Shown piece after piece: positions 45,959 to 55,200 of a stretch of 64,000 nt of DNA. This stretch comes from Leptospirillum sp. (GTDB lineage Bacteria; Nitrospirota; Leptospirillia; Leptospirillales; Leptospirillaceae). The stretch is from contig DAHUYM010000003.1 of the NCBI GenBank assembly GCA_027315205.1, positions 1-64,000 on the forward strand, read 5' to 3'. Numbering within the stretch: position 1 is the stretch's first letter; every line of letters begins with the position of its first letter. The position numbers and the translations under genes were made by a program. Under the pieces are notes generated by a model, which saw only the letters and a program-made list of their open reading frames with translations, was not told where the DNA came from and did not search any database.

Positions 45959-47043
45959 AGATTCTCACCCGCTATATCGCTTTTGAATTGATCAAGATCT
46001 TTCTTCTTTGCTTCGTGGCTCTGGAAGCCATATATGGGGTCATCGACTCCGTTGAGAAGATCAAGGATTTTTTAAGCCATCACGCGCCGATCGGCCTTAT
46101 GGGGCAATATTTCGCCTACCGCTTTCTGATCGTGAGTTTTCGGGTCCTTCCCATGGCAGGACTGTTGTCCACACTTCTGACATTGGGAATTCTCTCAAAA
46201 AACCAGGAGCTGACCGCAATCCGGGCGGCCGGGATCAGTCTTCTGAAGGCAACGAAGCCCTTTCTGGCACTGGGTGCATTCATATCCCTTCTTTCTCTTG
46301 GAATGAACTATCAGTTAATCCCCAAAGCTTACCGGATGACGGACTACATCAAGGATGTCCGAATCGACGCTGGCCGTTCAGGGGAAATCGCCATCGAGCT
46401 GGACAATGTCTGGTTCCGTCATGGAAACCATGATATTTACGGTGCCCACCGAATCCGAAACAGGGGACAAGACATCGACGATGTTGTTTTGTACCATGTG
46501 GACAAAGGATTCCATCTGGTCTGGCAGATTCAGGCAAGAGAACTCCTCTACAGGGATGGGCGTTGGTTTTTCAAGCGGGGGCGGCGCGTGTCGTTCGCCA
46601 AGGACGGTTCTCTCGAGGTCGCGACGTTCGCGCAACTGGAGAGTCCCCTAAGGAGAAGTCCGGTCGACTTCACGTACGAAAAAACACGGGTCAACCATTT
46701 GTCCTATCCGGAATTGAAGCGGTATATTGCTCTTCTCAGGGAAAGCCACCTTCCGGTGCAAACCTTCGAGGTGACCCGGAACGGGATGGTGGCATTTCCC
46801 ATGGCGGCCTTCCTCATGATCCTGATGGCAATACCGTTTGGAATCCGGGAAGGTCGCCAGGTCGGTATCGCAAAGGGTTTCGGGATAAGTCTCCTCCTTT
46901 CGATGGCGTACTGGACCATATATTCCCTTGGGCTGGCATTGGGCGAGGGAGGGGTCTTGACTCCCTGGATCAGCGCCTGGTTTGCCAACATTATCGTTTT
47001 TGGAGCATCCATGGTGCAGTTCCTCCTTTTAAGCCGGAGCTGA
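45955..47043 (+). CDS. lptG: LPS export ABC transporter permease LptG
   Basis: Partner permease of LptF, 362 residues, with the same layout of three helices, periplasmic domain, three helices. The start KILTRYIAFELIKIFLLCF and the LSKNQELTAIRAAGIS segment of the coupling region are family-typical. The GTG at 45955 overlaps the lptF stop as GTGA. hemH follows by eight bases. Confidence 0.93.
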   Translation: MKILTRYIAFELIKIFLLCFVALEAIYGVIDSVEKIKDFLSHHAPIGLMGQYFAYRFLIVSFRVLPMAGLLSTLLTLGILSKNQELTAIRAAGISLLKATKPFLALGAFISLLSLGMNYQLIPKAYRMTDYIKDVRIDAGRSGEIAIELDNVWFRHGNHDIYGAHRIRNRGQDIDDVVLYHVDKGFHLVWQIQARELLYRDGRWFFKRGRRVSFAKDGSLEVATFAQLESPLRRSPVDFTYEKTRVNHLSYPELKRYIALLRESHLPVQTFEVTRNGMVAFPMAAFLMILMAIPFGIREGRQVGIAKGFGISLLLSMAYWTIYSLGLALGEGGVLTPWISAWFANIIVFGASMVQFLLLSRS

Positions 47044-47050
47044 GAAGGTT

Positions 47051-48154
47051 ATGACGATGACGCCTGACACGACTGCCACTACGTCTTCCTCCGATTCACA
47101 TGCCCGGGTGGGGGTCCTTCTTTTCAACCTCGGAGGCCCGGAAACCCTCGAGGACGTACATCCGTTCCTTCTGAACCTGTTCAGCGATCCCGAGATTTTT
47201 CGTGTTCCCCGCCGGATCCAGCCGATCATCGCAAAAGTCATTGCGTGGAGGCGGACTTCCAAAAGCCGGGAATACTATCGGCAAATCGGGGGAGGGTCCC
47301 CGTTGAGACGGATCACGGAAGATCAGGCCCGCCTTCTCGAGAACGAACTCAATTCGGGTTCGAAGGAAATGGGATTCCGGGTTCTCACCGGGATGAGATA
47401 TGCAGGTCCGAGAACGAATACGGCTCTCGACGAACTCCTGTTATTCAATCCGGATCGACTGGTTCTCCTCCCCCTCTACCCCCAACGTTCGCGGACGACG
47501 ACCGGATCGTCGTTCCGGGAAGCGGCCGCCCTCCTGGAAGTCAAGGATCCGAACCTCCCCGTTCTCGCTGTACCCGCGTACCCGGAATATCCTCCATATA
47601 TCGAAGCCCTGGCAGACACAATTCTTGAAGGGCTTTCGAAAATGCCCGACGGGGAGCCCGTGCACCTTGTTTTTTCGGCCCACGGGATTCCCCAGTTTTT
47701 GGTGGACAAAGACAAGGACCCCTATCAAATCGATACGGAAAGGACATTCGGATCGGTCATGAAGCGTCTGGCCGAAATCCTTCCCCAAAGAACTTTGAGG
47801 GCCACTCTTTCTTACCAAAGCCGCGTCGGTCCCCTCAAATGGCTCGGACCGGACACGAAGTCGGAACTGGCCAGGCTCGCCGCCGCCGGAATAAAAAACA
47901 TCCTGATGATTCCCGTCAGTTTCGTTTCCGATCATCAGGAAACCCTCTACGAAATGGATATCCTTTACGGGCAGATGGCCGATGCCCTCCGGATACCGAG
48001 GTTTGTCAGGGCTCCCGCCCTCAATACCCGCCCGATTTTCATACGAGCTCTCGCGTCCCTCGTTCGGGATTGTCTCTCTTCGGAACGCGTGGCTTCGGCA
48101 GAATGTCCGTGCCGGTGCGGTGTCTGCCCGTCCTATTCTTGCCCAACGCAGTGA
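47051..48154 (+). CDS. hemH: ferrochelatase with C-terminal cysteine cluster
   Basis: Inserts ferrous iron into protoporphyrin IX (or coproporphyrin III), 367 residues. The start VGVLLFNLGGPETLEDVHPFL, the catalytic His in VFSAHGIPQ and the glutamate in SFVSDHQETLYEMD are intact. The C-terminus has five cysteines at 352, 354, 356, 359 and 364, compatible with the [2Fe-2S] cluster known in some bacterial ferrochelatases. The ATG at 47051 and a second at 47057 are both possible; AAGG suits the second. It follows lptG by eight bases. Confidence 0.94.
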   Translation: MTMTPDTTATTSSSDSHARVGVLLFNLGGPETLEDVHPFLLNLFSDPEIFRVPRRIQPIIAKVIAWRRTSKSREYYRQIGGGSPLRRITEDQARLLENELNSGSKEMGFRVLTGMRYAGPRTNTALDELLLFNPDRLVLLPLYPQRSRTTTGSSFREAAALLEVKDPNLPVLAVPAYPEYPPYIEALADTILEGLSKMPDGEPVHLVFSAHGIPQFLVDKDKDPYQIDTERTFGSVMKRLAEILPQRTLRATLSYQSRVGPLKWLGPDTKSELARLAAAGIKNILMIPVSFVSDHQETLYEMDILYGQMADALRIPRFVRAPALNTRPIFIRALASLVRDCLSSERVASAECPCRCGVCPSYSCPTQ

Positions 48155-50203
48155 ATGACGACCTTGAACTCCCTTCCGCTTCCCGGACGCGTCCGAATGT
48201 CCCGCCAGGAACTCGAGGATCCGGAGTTCGCCGAAAAGCGTGAGTGGTGGCTTCAAACCGGTGACGGCGGATATCTGTCCGGGTCTGTGATCCAGTCTCG
48301 AAGCCGAGGTTATCATGGATTATCCGTGGTGGCCGTTCACCCGCCGCTTGCAAGGCGCCTCGTCTGGGCCAAATGGGATGCTTGCGTGCAGGACGGGGAC
48401 CAGGAAATTCCCCTTTCGAGCAATTTATGGCGGGATGGCTCCCGTTCTCCGGAGGGCCATAACTTTCTTGCCTCTTTTTGCCTGGAAGGACGTCTTCCCC
48501 TCTGGACCTACATCTGGAAAGACAGGGTCCTGCGCCAGAGAATCTGGTTCGACCGTGCACTCCGTTCGGTAGTCCTTTCCCTCGTCCTTGAGAGTCCTGA
48601 ACCACTCTCCATCACCGCCAAAATCCTGGTGACCTGCCGGGACCACCACGGAATCACCCGTGGAGAGATTCCGGTACCCGATTTAAAGATCCGCGAAGAA
48701 GGACTCTGCATCTCATATCCCGAACTCTCCCTGCATTTCCAATGCCCGGGAGGATTCTTCCAGCCTGAGCATTCGGCATACAGGGGGTTTTCGCTTCCCC
48801 TGGAACGTGAAAGGGGACTGAACGACTGGGAAGACCTTCTTCTCGTGTCGACCGTTCGATGGGATCTTTTGCCGGGGATTGAATCGGGTCTTATGTGTTC
48901 AAGCACGGGATTTCAGGAGAATATGGGAAAAGACTCCGTCACGGTATCGCGGAGCGAGACCCTTGCCCTTGACAGTTCCCACCTGAATCGCGCTTTCCTG
49001 CGTTTTCCCCATTGGAAATCGGCTCCGGACTGGATCCATCACCTGATCCTATCGGCGGACACGTTCCTTTCAGATCGCCCGGCACAGGACACCGGGGCAA
49101 CGTCCCGAACGATCCTTGCGGGACTGCCCTGGTTCGGCGACTGGGGCCGCGATACGATGGTCTCCCTCCCCGGCCTGCTTCTCGCCACGGGACGTTTCGA
49201 GGAAGCGCGGGATGTTCTATTGACGTTCGGCCGAACCATCCGGAACGGTCTCCTTCCAAATTATTTTCCGGAAGACGGAGGGACGCCCCTCTACAATTCA
49301 GCCGACGCCTCTCTCTGGTTTTTGAGGGCGTGGGTCCACTATGTCCGGGCATCGAGCGACATAGCGACTCTCAGGACCGTATTCCCCTCTCTCAAGGGGA
49401 TCATCATGTCTTATATCGAGGGTACGGATTTCGGAATCGGCATCGACGCCTCCGATCACCTTGTCCGTATCGGCCCGCACAGAGCCGCATTGACCTGGAT
49501 GGATGCCGTCGTCGACGGAACTCCCGTGACACCGAGGACGGGAAAACCCGTAGAACTCTCCGCCCTTTGGTTTGACGCGTTGAAGGGAATGTCGTTTCTC
49601 TGCCGGAGACTTCGTGAATCGTCCTCGTTTTATGAACGTGAAGCCGAGAAAACCCGGGAAGGGTTCCAAAGGTTCTGGAATCCCGGAACCGGTTCGCTCT
49701 GGGATATACTGGACGGCCCGACGGGAGATATTCCCGCGATAAGGCCGAACCAGGTCTTTGCATTAAGCCTGGACCATACACCTCTTGACCGGCCGAAACA
49801 GGAGAGGATCCTCGAAGAAATCGACAGCCACCTCCTCACTCCGTATGGTCTTCGTTCCTTGTCTCCCCGGGATCCGGAATACCGGGGGCGATACGAAGGA
49901 TCCCCGCTGGAAAGGGACCGGGCCTACCATCAGGGCACCGTCTGGGGATGGCTTCTCGGACACTATGCTCTGGCGCACTTTCGTCTTCACGGCGACAAGC
50001 GAAAGTCCCTTTCGGTATTTTGTTCGATCGAAGACCACCTTTCGGATGCCGGACTCGGGGGGATCAGCGAAATATTTGACGGCGAACCGCCGCATACACC
50101 CCGTGGATGCCCTTTTCAGGCTTGGTCCGTGGGCTGTGTTCTTGAAGCGTACGACCGGATCTCCCGAGCGCCGGAATCCGGTATTCCGATGGACATTCCT
50201 TGA
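48155..50203 (+). CDS. glycogen debranching enzyme-like glucosidase (GDE N- and C-domains)
   Basis: Amylo-alpha-1,6-glucosidase homologue, 682 residues. The N-terminal domain (about 25-270) starts with EWWLQTGDGGYLSGSV, close to the bacterial/archaeal GDE_N pattern. The C-terminal (alpha/alpha)6 domain has the hallmark GLPWFGDWGRDTMVSLPGLLL near residue 325 and YHQGTVWGW near residue 590. It would hydrolyse branch points of glycogen or related glucans. It starts directly behind the hemH stop and overlaps the mtnA TTG start. No other glycogen gene is in the window. Confidence 0.9.
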   Translation: MTTLNSLPLPGRVRMSRQELEDPEFAEKREWWLQTGDGGYLSGSVIQSRSRGYHGLSVVAVHPPLARRLVWAKWDACVQDGDQEIPLSSNLWRDGSRSPEGHNFLASFCLEGRLPLWTYIWKDRVLRQRIWFDRALRSVVLSLVLESPEPLSITAKILVTCRDHHGITRGEIPVPDLKIREEGLCISYPELSLHFQCPGGFFQPEHSAYRGFSLPLERERGLNDWEDLLLVSTVRWDLLPGIESGLMCSSTGFQENMGKDSVTVSRSETLALDSSHLNRAFLRFPHWKSAPDWIHHLILSADTFLSDRPAQDTGATSRTILAGLPWFGDWGRDTMVSLPGLLLATGRFEEARDVLLTFGRTIRNGLLPNYFPEDGGTPLYNSADASLWFLRAWVHYVRASSDIATLRTVFPSLKGIIMSYIEGTDFGIGIDASDHLVRIGPHRAALTWMDAVVDGTPVTPRTGKPVELSALWFDALKGMSFLCRRLRESSSFYEREAEKTREGFQRFWNPGTGSLWDILDGPTGDIPAIRPNQVFALSLDHTPLDRPKQERILEEIDSHLLTPYGLRSLSPRDPEYRGRYEGSPLERDRAYHQGTVWGWLLGHYALAHFRLHGDKRKSLSVFCSIEDHLSDAGLGGISEIFDGEPPHTPRGCPFQAWSVGCVLEAYDRISRAPESGIPMDIP

Positions 50204-51282
50204 CCCATGCGATGCCAGCTATTACAATTTCGCTCATGGTCGATGCCGTGAAATGGGTGAAGAACCCCGATGGTACACACGAGGTCCATTTGCTGGACCA
50301 GAGAGCCCTTCCCGTCCGAACGGAGTTTTTCGTATGCCGCGACCATGACGACATGGCGAAAGGCATCAGGGATATGGTCGTCCGCGGCGCCCCCGCGATC
50401 GGAATTTCCGCGGCCTTCGGGGTGGCTCTGGGGGCTCAGTCCTTCCTCAGAAAATCCCTTCAGGACGCATTCGTTCCCTACATGGAGGACGTCTCCTCGA
50501 TTCTTGCGGGTACCCGTCCGACGGCCGTCAATCTTTTCTGGGCCATCCAAAGAATGAGGCCTTTTTGGGAAAAAGGAAGCCGGCAAACCGCCCCGGAGAT
50601 CACGGAGGGACTTTTCAAGGAAGCCCAACGGATCAAGGAAGAGGATATTCATCTCAACAGACGCATGGGAGGGCACGGTCAGGAGCTGATTCGGGATGGT
50701 TCGACGATCCTGACCCATTGCAATGCCGGAGCCCTTGCGACAGGCGGATACGGGACGGCCCTGGGCGTCATCAGGGCCGCCGTGGAAGCCGGCAAAACGA
50801 TACGGGTCTTTGCCGACGAGACCCGGCCGTATCTTCAGGGGGCGAGACTCACCGCCTACGAGCTTGTGGAAGACGGGATCCCTACGACCCTCATCACCGA
50901 CGGAATGGCGGCTTCCCTAATGGCCATGAAGAAGATCGACGCCGTCATCGTGGGGGCCGACCGGGTCACCGCAAACGGTGATGTCGCCAACAAGATCGGC
51001 ACCTATGGTCTGGCCGTGTTGGCCAAAGCGCACGGGATTCCGTTCTACGTGGCGGTCCCGTTTTCGACCATCGATTTCGATATGTCTTCCGGTTCCCAGA
51101 TTCCCATCGAGCAACGATCTCCTGACGAGGTGACGCATATCGGTCCTGGCGTCCGGATCGCTCCCGAAGGGGTTTCGGTCTACAACCCCGCGTTCGACGT
51201 GACTCCGGCCGACCTCGTTACGGCACTCATCACCGAAAAAGGGGTCTTCAAGCCGTCCGAATTACGGTCCAAGGCGTTCTGA
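50200..51282 (+). CDS. mtnA: methylthioribose-1-phosphate isomerase
   Basis: Methionine salvage enzyme of the eIF2B-like fold, 360 residues, converting methylthioribose-1-phosphate to methylthioribulose-1-phosphate. The substrate site MVVRGAPAIGISAAFG, the catalytic Cys in ILTHCNAGALATGGYGTA and the Asp in IVGADRVTANGDVANKIGT are intact. The TTG at 50200 overlaps the debranching enzyme stop as TTGA; ATGs at 50212 and 50236 are alternatives. Other mtn genes are not in this window. Confidence 0.94.
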   Translation: MTHAMPAITISLMVDAVKWVKNPDGTHEVHLLDQRALPVRTEFFVCRDHDDMAKGIRDMVVRGAPAIGISAAFGVALGAQSFLRKSLQDAFVPYMEDVSSILAGTRPTAVNLFWAIQRMRPFWEKGSRQTAPEITEGLFKEAQRIKEEDIHLNRRMGGHGQELIRDGSTILTHCNAGALATGGYGTALGVIRAAVEAGKTIRVFADETRPYLQGARLTAYELVEDGIPTTLITDGMAASLMAMKKIDAVIVGADRVTANGDVANKIGTYGLAVLAKAHGIPFYVAVPFSTIDFDMSSGSQIPIEQRSPDEVTHIGPGVRIAPEGVSVYNPAFDVTPADLVTALITEKGVFKPSELRSKAF

Positions 51283-51307
51283 TTTTTCCCCTACCCGAGA
51301 GAATAGC

Positions 51308-52834
51308 GTGAGCGAAGAAGAGAATCAGAACCCCCGTTCGGCTGAATTTTCCGAACAGGAAAGAGTCCGCCGCGAAAAAAGAGACCGATTGCTGCAGGCG
51401 GGAAAGAATCCCTACGGGGATCCCTTCCCGGGACGGGAAACGATCTCGGGGCTCAGGGAAAGAATCACCCCGTTTCTTTGCGGAGGCCTTCCCGAAACTC
51501 CCATCGAATCCCGAATCGCGGGAAGAATCGTTCTCCTTCGGAGATTCGGGAAAGCCTTTTTCGCCACTCTTCTGGATGCCACGGGCCGTTTTCAGGTATA
51601 CGTCCGGCAGGACCGGGTCGGGGAGGGGGAATATGCCCTCCTGAGCGATGCTCTGGACATAGGCGACCATATCGGGGTCGACGGGACCTTCTTTATCACC
51701 AAGACCGGGGAGCCGACCCTCGAAGCGCTCAAGGTCACGTTCCTTGCGAAATCGCTCCACCCGCTTCCCGAAAAATGGCACGGGCTGACCGATATCGAAC
51801 AGCGATACCGTCAACGCTATATCGACCTTATCGTCAATCCGGAGGTAAGGGATGTTTTCTATCGCCGCGCCCGAGTTCTGCAGCGTGTCCGGAAATACAT
51901 GGACGGTGAAGGGTTCATCGAAGTCGAAACGCCGATGATGCACCCGGCTCCCGGGGGAGCGCTGGCCCGTCCATTCGTCACCCACCACAACACGCTCGGG
52001 GTCGATCTCTATCTCAGGATCGCTCCGGAATTGTATCTTAAAAGACTTATCGTCGGGGGGTTCGAAAAGGTCTACGAAATCAACAGGAATTTTCGAAACG
52101 AAGGGTTCAGTCCGCGCCACAATCCCGAATTCACGATGATGGAATTCTATATGGCCTACCACTCTCCGGAGGACCTGATGATCCTGACGGAGACCCTTTT
52201 CGAGCACCTCGCGGTAGACCTCCACGGAACATCCCGGGTTCCTTTCGGAGAGCACGAGATCGAATTGAAGGGCCCCTATAGAAGAATCTCCTATTTTGAG
52301 GCGCTACGGGATACCTATACACTCGATCAGGTCCGCCTTTCGGATGAAAAAGTCCTGATCCGGCTCCTGGAAGAACGGAAGCTCCAGGCACCCCCGAGAC
52401 GCGCAGGTAAGCCCTATGTCGCCGATCTCCAGAACTTCCTCTTCGAAGAGGCGATCGAAAAAACCCTCATCCAGCCGACCTTTGTGACGGGTTATCCTCG
52501 CGCAATCTCTCCGCTCGCCCGTTCGTCCAAAGAGGACCTTGAAATTACCGACCGCTTCGAACTTTTTGTCGCAGGGGTGGAGATCGCCAACGGTTTTATG
52601 GAACTCAACGATCCCGACGAGCAGCTGACACGTTTCATGGAGCAACAGAAATCCCGTCTTTCCGGCGATCTCGAAGCCCCTCCTCCCGATCTGGACTACA
52701 TCCGTGCGCTCGAGATCGGACTCCCTCCCACAGCGGGCGAAGGCATCGGAATCGACCGGCTTGTGATGCTTTTGACCAACCAGACGTCGATCCGCGATGT
52801 TCTCCTTTTCCCGCAGATGAGGCCGGAACAGTGA
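51308..52834 (+). CDS. lysS: lysyl-tRNA synthetase, class II
   Basis: Class II synthetase for tRNA-Lys, 508 residues. An N-terminal OB fold (about 65-165) recognises the anticodon. Motif 1 is in FIEVETPMMHPAPGGALARPF, motif 2 in NRNFRNEGFSPRHNPEFTMME and motif 3 in GEGIGIDRLVMLLTNQ. The GTG at 51308 has GAGAGA upstream. Its stop overlaps the start of lolC/E as GTGA; lysS-lolC-lolD is a common order. Confidence 0.97.
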   Translation: MSEEENQNPRSAEFSEQERVRREKRDRLLQAGKNPYGDPFPGRETISGLRERITPFLCGGLPETPIESRIAGRIVLLRRFGKAFFATLLDATGRFQVYVRQDRVGEGEYALLSDALDIGDHIGVDGTFFITKTGEPTLEALKVTFLAKSLHPLPEKWHGLTDIEQRYRQRYIDLIVNPEVRDVFYRRARVLQRVRKYMDGEGFIEVETPMMHPAPGGALARPFVTHHNTLGVDLYLRIAPELYLKRLIVGGFEKVYEINRNFRNEGFSPRHNPEFTMMEFYMAYHSPEDLMILTETLFEHLAVDLHGTSRVPFGEHEIELKGPYRRISYFEALRDTYTLDQVRLSDEKVLIRLLEERKLQAPPRRAGKPYVADLQNFLFEEAIEKTLIQPTFVTGYPRAISPLARSSKEDLEITDRFELFVAGVEIANGFMELNDPDEQLTRFMEQQKSRLSGDLEAPPPDLDYIRALEIGLPPTAGEGIGIDRLVMLLTNQTSIRDVLLFPQMRPEQ

Positions 52835-54066
52835 CCGGACGTTTTGAATGGAAGGTCGCTCTCCGTTATCTCAGGTCCAACCGGCGCTCCAGGACCCTTT
52901 CCCTGCAGACAATCATCTCCGTTAGCGGCGTGACAGTGGGAGTGGCGGCCCTGATGGCCACGCTTGCCGTCATGACCGGGTTCCAGCACAAGCTCAGATC
53001 CAAGATTCTGGGCATCAATTCCCATATCGTCCTGACGGACGGACGCGGGATACCCATCTCCCGTCCGGAGGTCCTGATTGCCCGTATCAAAGGAACGCCC
53101 GGCATCACCCACGTAGCCCCGTTTATCCTGGGACAAGCCATGCTTTCCGCGGACAAGATCGTCTCGGGTTCGGTTTTGAGGGGTATCGATCCCGGAGCGG
53201 AAAAATCGGTCACCAGCCTGGACCGGTACATGATCCGGGGGCGGCTATCCGACCTCGTTCCCTCCAAGAAGCCCGCCAGGCCCGGCATCATACTTGGTAA
53301 GGATCTCGCAGATCGCCTGAACCTGGGGCTGGGAGATTCCGTGGACGTGATCAGTCCCAACGGGACCCCTTCCGCATTCGGACTGATCCCCAAAATCCGG
53401 CATTTTTCGGTCGTCGGGATATTCAAGTCCGGACTTTACGAGTACGACAACACCCTCGCCCTTCTTTCTTTGCCGGACGCTGCCCGTTTCCTGGGATTGC
53501 CCGCCGGCTCGGTGAGCGGACTCGAGATCCAGGTGACCCATATCATGAAAGCCTCCGAGATCGCCCGCAGCCTTTCCGACCGGCTTGGCTATCCCTACTG
53601 GCCCAGGTCCTGGCTCCAGATGAACAAGAACCTGTTCTCGGCCCTGTTCCTCGAAAAAACTGTGATGTTTGTCATCCTCGTCCTGATCGTTCTTGTCGCA
53701 TCCTTCAATATCGTGAGCACGTTGACGATGATCGTCATGGACAAGGGCAAGGAGATCGCCATCTTGAAGACCATGGGCGCCACCCAAAGGCAGATCCGGC
53801 GAATTTTCATGATCGACGGCCTCCTGATCGGAGTTGTCGGCACGGTTTTGGGGTTACCGATCGGCTATCTGATCTGTTTCATGCTGGAGCATTTCTACCG
53901 GCTTCCGAATGACGTGTATTTCGTCAGCCATATCCCGGTCATCATCCGGGCGTCGGATATCCTGGCGGTTTCGTTCTCGGCCATCGGGATCAGTTTCCTG
54001 GCGACACTCTATCCCGCCACTCAGGCCTCGAGCCTGGACCCCATCCAGGCTCTCAGATACGAATGA
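52831..54066 (+). CDS. lolC: lipoprotein-releasing ABC transporter permease LolC/LolE
   Basis: Inner-membrane permease that extracts lipoproteins for transfer to LolA, 411 residues. One N-terminal helix, a large periplasmic domain (about 50-270) and three C-terminal helices follow the MacB/LolC layout; KGKEIAILKTMGATQRQIRRIFM is the coupling region. Only one permease is present, so it may act as a homodimer (LolF-like); LolC versus LolE cannot be decided. The GTG at 52831 overlaps lysS, and the stop overlaps lolD as ATGA. Confidence 0.93.
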   Translation: MTGRFEWKVALRYLRSNRRSRTLSLQTIISVSGVTVGVAALMATLAVMTGFQHKLRSKILGINSHIVLTDGRGIPISRPEVLIARIKGTPGITHVAPFILGQAMLSADKIVSGSVLRGIDPGAEKSVTSLDRYMIRGRLSDLVPSKKPARPGIILGKDLADRLNLGLGDSVDVISPNGTPSAFGLIPKIRHFSVVGIFKSGLYEYDNTLALLSLPDAARFLGLPAGSVSGLEIQVTHIMKASEIARSLSDRLGYPYWPRSWLQMNKNLFSALFLEKTVMFVILVLIVLVASFNIVSTLTMIVMDKGKEIAILKTMGATQRQIRRIFMIDGLLIGVVGTVLGLPIGYLICFMLEHFYRLPNDVYFVSHIPVIIRASDILAVSFSAIGISFLATLYPATQASSLDPIQALRYE

Positions 54067-54767
54067 TGACGGGAATCACGGTCCGGACGGAAAACCTGAC
54101 CAAATCGTATCCGATGGGTTCGACAGAACTTCCCGTTCTCAAGGGAATTTCCCTTTCGATCGAGGCGGGATCCCTGGTGGCTTTGACGGGAGTTTCGGGT
54201 GCGGGTAAAAGCACTCTTCTCCACCTCATCGGCACGATCGATCGCCCGACGTCGGGAAAAATTCTCCTGGGTGACTGGGACATGTCCGAACGTACTGAAG
54301 GGGAAAGAGCCCTGATCCGCAATCGTTCGATCGGTTTCGTATTCCAGTTTCATCATTTGCTGCCGGAGTTCTCCGCCATCGAAAACGTCCTGATGCCGGT
54401 CGCGATCGGAGGGGAGGACGAACGCGCTTACGAAGAAAGAGCCCGTCGTCTTCTGGAGAGAATGAACATGGGGGGGAGACTTAAACACAAGCCGGCGGAA
54501 CTGTCGGGAGGAGAACAACAGCGGGTCGCCATCGCGCGAGCCTTGATCCGTCATCCGAGTCTTGTGCTGGCTGACGAACCGACAGGAAATCTCGACTCTC
54601 ATACGAGCGGGGACGTGTTCCATCTCCTGAAAGAACTGAACCAGGAGGAAGGAATGACCCTCATCATGGCGACCCACAATGAAGCTCTCGCCAATTTTGC
54701 CGACCGGATCATTCACATGGAGGATGGATTGGTGATCGAAAAAGGACCGGGGCCGATCCTTTCATGA
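54063..54767 (+). CDS. lolD: lipoprotein-releasing ABC transporter ATPase LolD
   Basis: ABC ATPase, 234 residues, powering the Lol permease. Walker A is GVSGAGKST near residue 43, the signature LSGGEQQRVAIARAL near residue 145 and Walker B LVLADEPTGNLD directly after. Two ATG codons (54063 and 54066) are possible; the first overlaps the permease stop as ATGA. The gene ends five bases before the convergent FmdB gene. Confidence 0.95.
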   Translation: MMTGITVRTENLTKSYPMGSTELPVLKGISLSIEAGSLVALTGVSGAGKSTLLHLIGTIDRPTSGKILLGDWDMSERTEGERALIRNRSIGFVFQFHHLLPEFSAIENVLMPVAIGGEDERAYEERARRLLERMNMGGRLKHKPAELSGGEQQRVAIARALIRHPSLVLADEPTGNLDSHTSGDVFHLLKELNQEEGMTLIMATHNEALANFADRIIHMEDGLVIEKGPGPILS

Positions 54768-54772
54768 GATCC

Positions 54773-55084
54773 TCAGGCGGATTTGGCCTCTGTGGGAGAA
54801 GAGCTTTTTTCCCCCGAAGAAGCCCCTTCCGAAGGTGAACTTTCCTTAGGAGCCGGTGCAGGGCTTTTTTCTTCTTTAGACTCTCCGGACGATTCGGATC
54901 CGGTTTTTTTCACATAATCCGTGATATAGAAACCGCTCCCCTTGAACTGCAGGGCCGGCTTTCCAAGCAGTTTGACCAGGGGGCCGCCGCACACCTCGCA
55001 ATCGGTCAGGATCGGATCGGAGAATTTCTGGATTTTTTCGATTACGGTGTTGCACTTATCGCACCGATATTCATATATCGGCAT
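54773..55084 (-). CDS. FmdB-family zinc-ribbon protein
   Basis: A 103-residue protein. The first half is an FmdB/CxxC_CXXC_SSSS zinc ribbon: MPIYEYRCDKCNTVIE, later CEVCGGPLVKLL and FKGSGFYITDYVKK. The second half is a low-complexity tail of Ser, Glu, Pro, Ala and Lys. Function is unknown for the family; it was named from a formamidase regulator. GAGGAGG lies five bases before the ATG at 55084. It follows aspC by 116 bases on the same strand. Confidence 0.88.
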   Translation of the reverse strand: MPIYEYRCDKCNTVIEKIQKFSDPILTDCEVCGGPLVKLLGKPALQFKGSGFYITDYVKKTGSESSGESKEEKSPAPAPKESSPSEGASSGEKSSSPTEAKSA

Positions 55085-55200
55085 CAAATCCTCCTCTTCC
55101 GGAACCAACATTCTCACATTCCAATCGTCTTCCACTAGTAAAAATAAACCAGTCGCAAGATACGTTCAAGTTTTTTCCAGTGTGTTCCGGGAGTTTCCGA

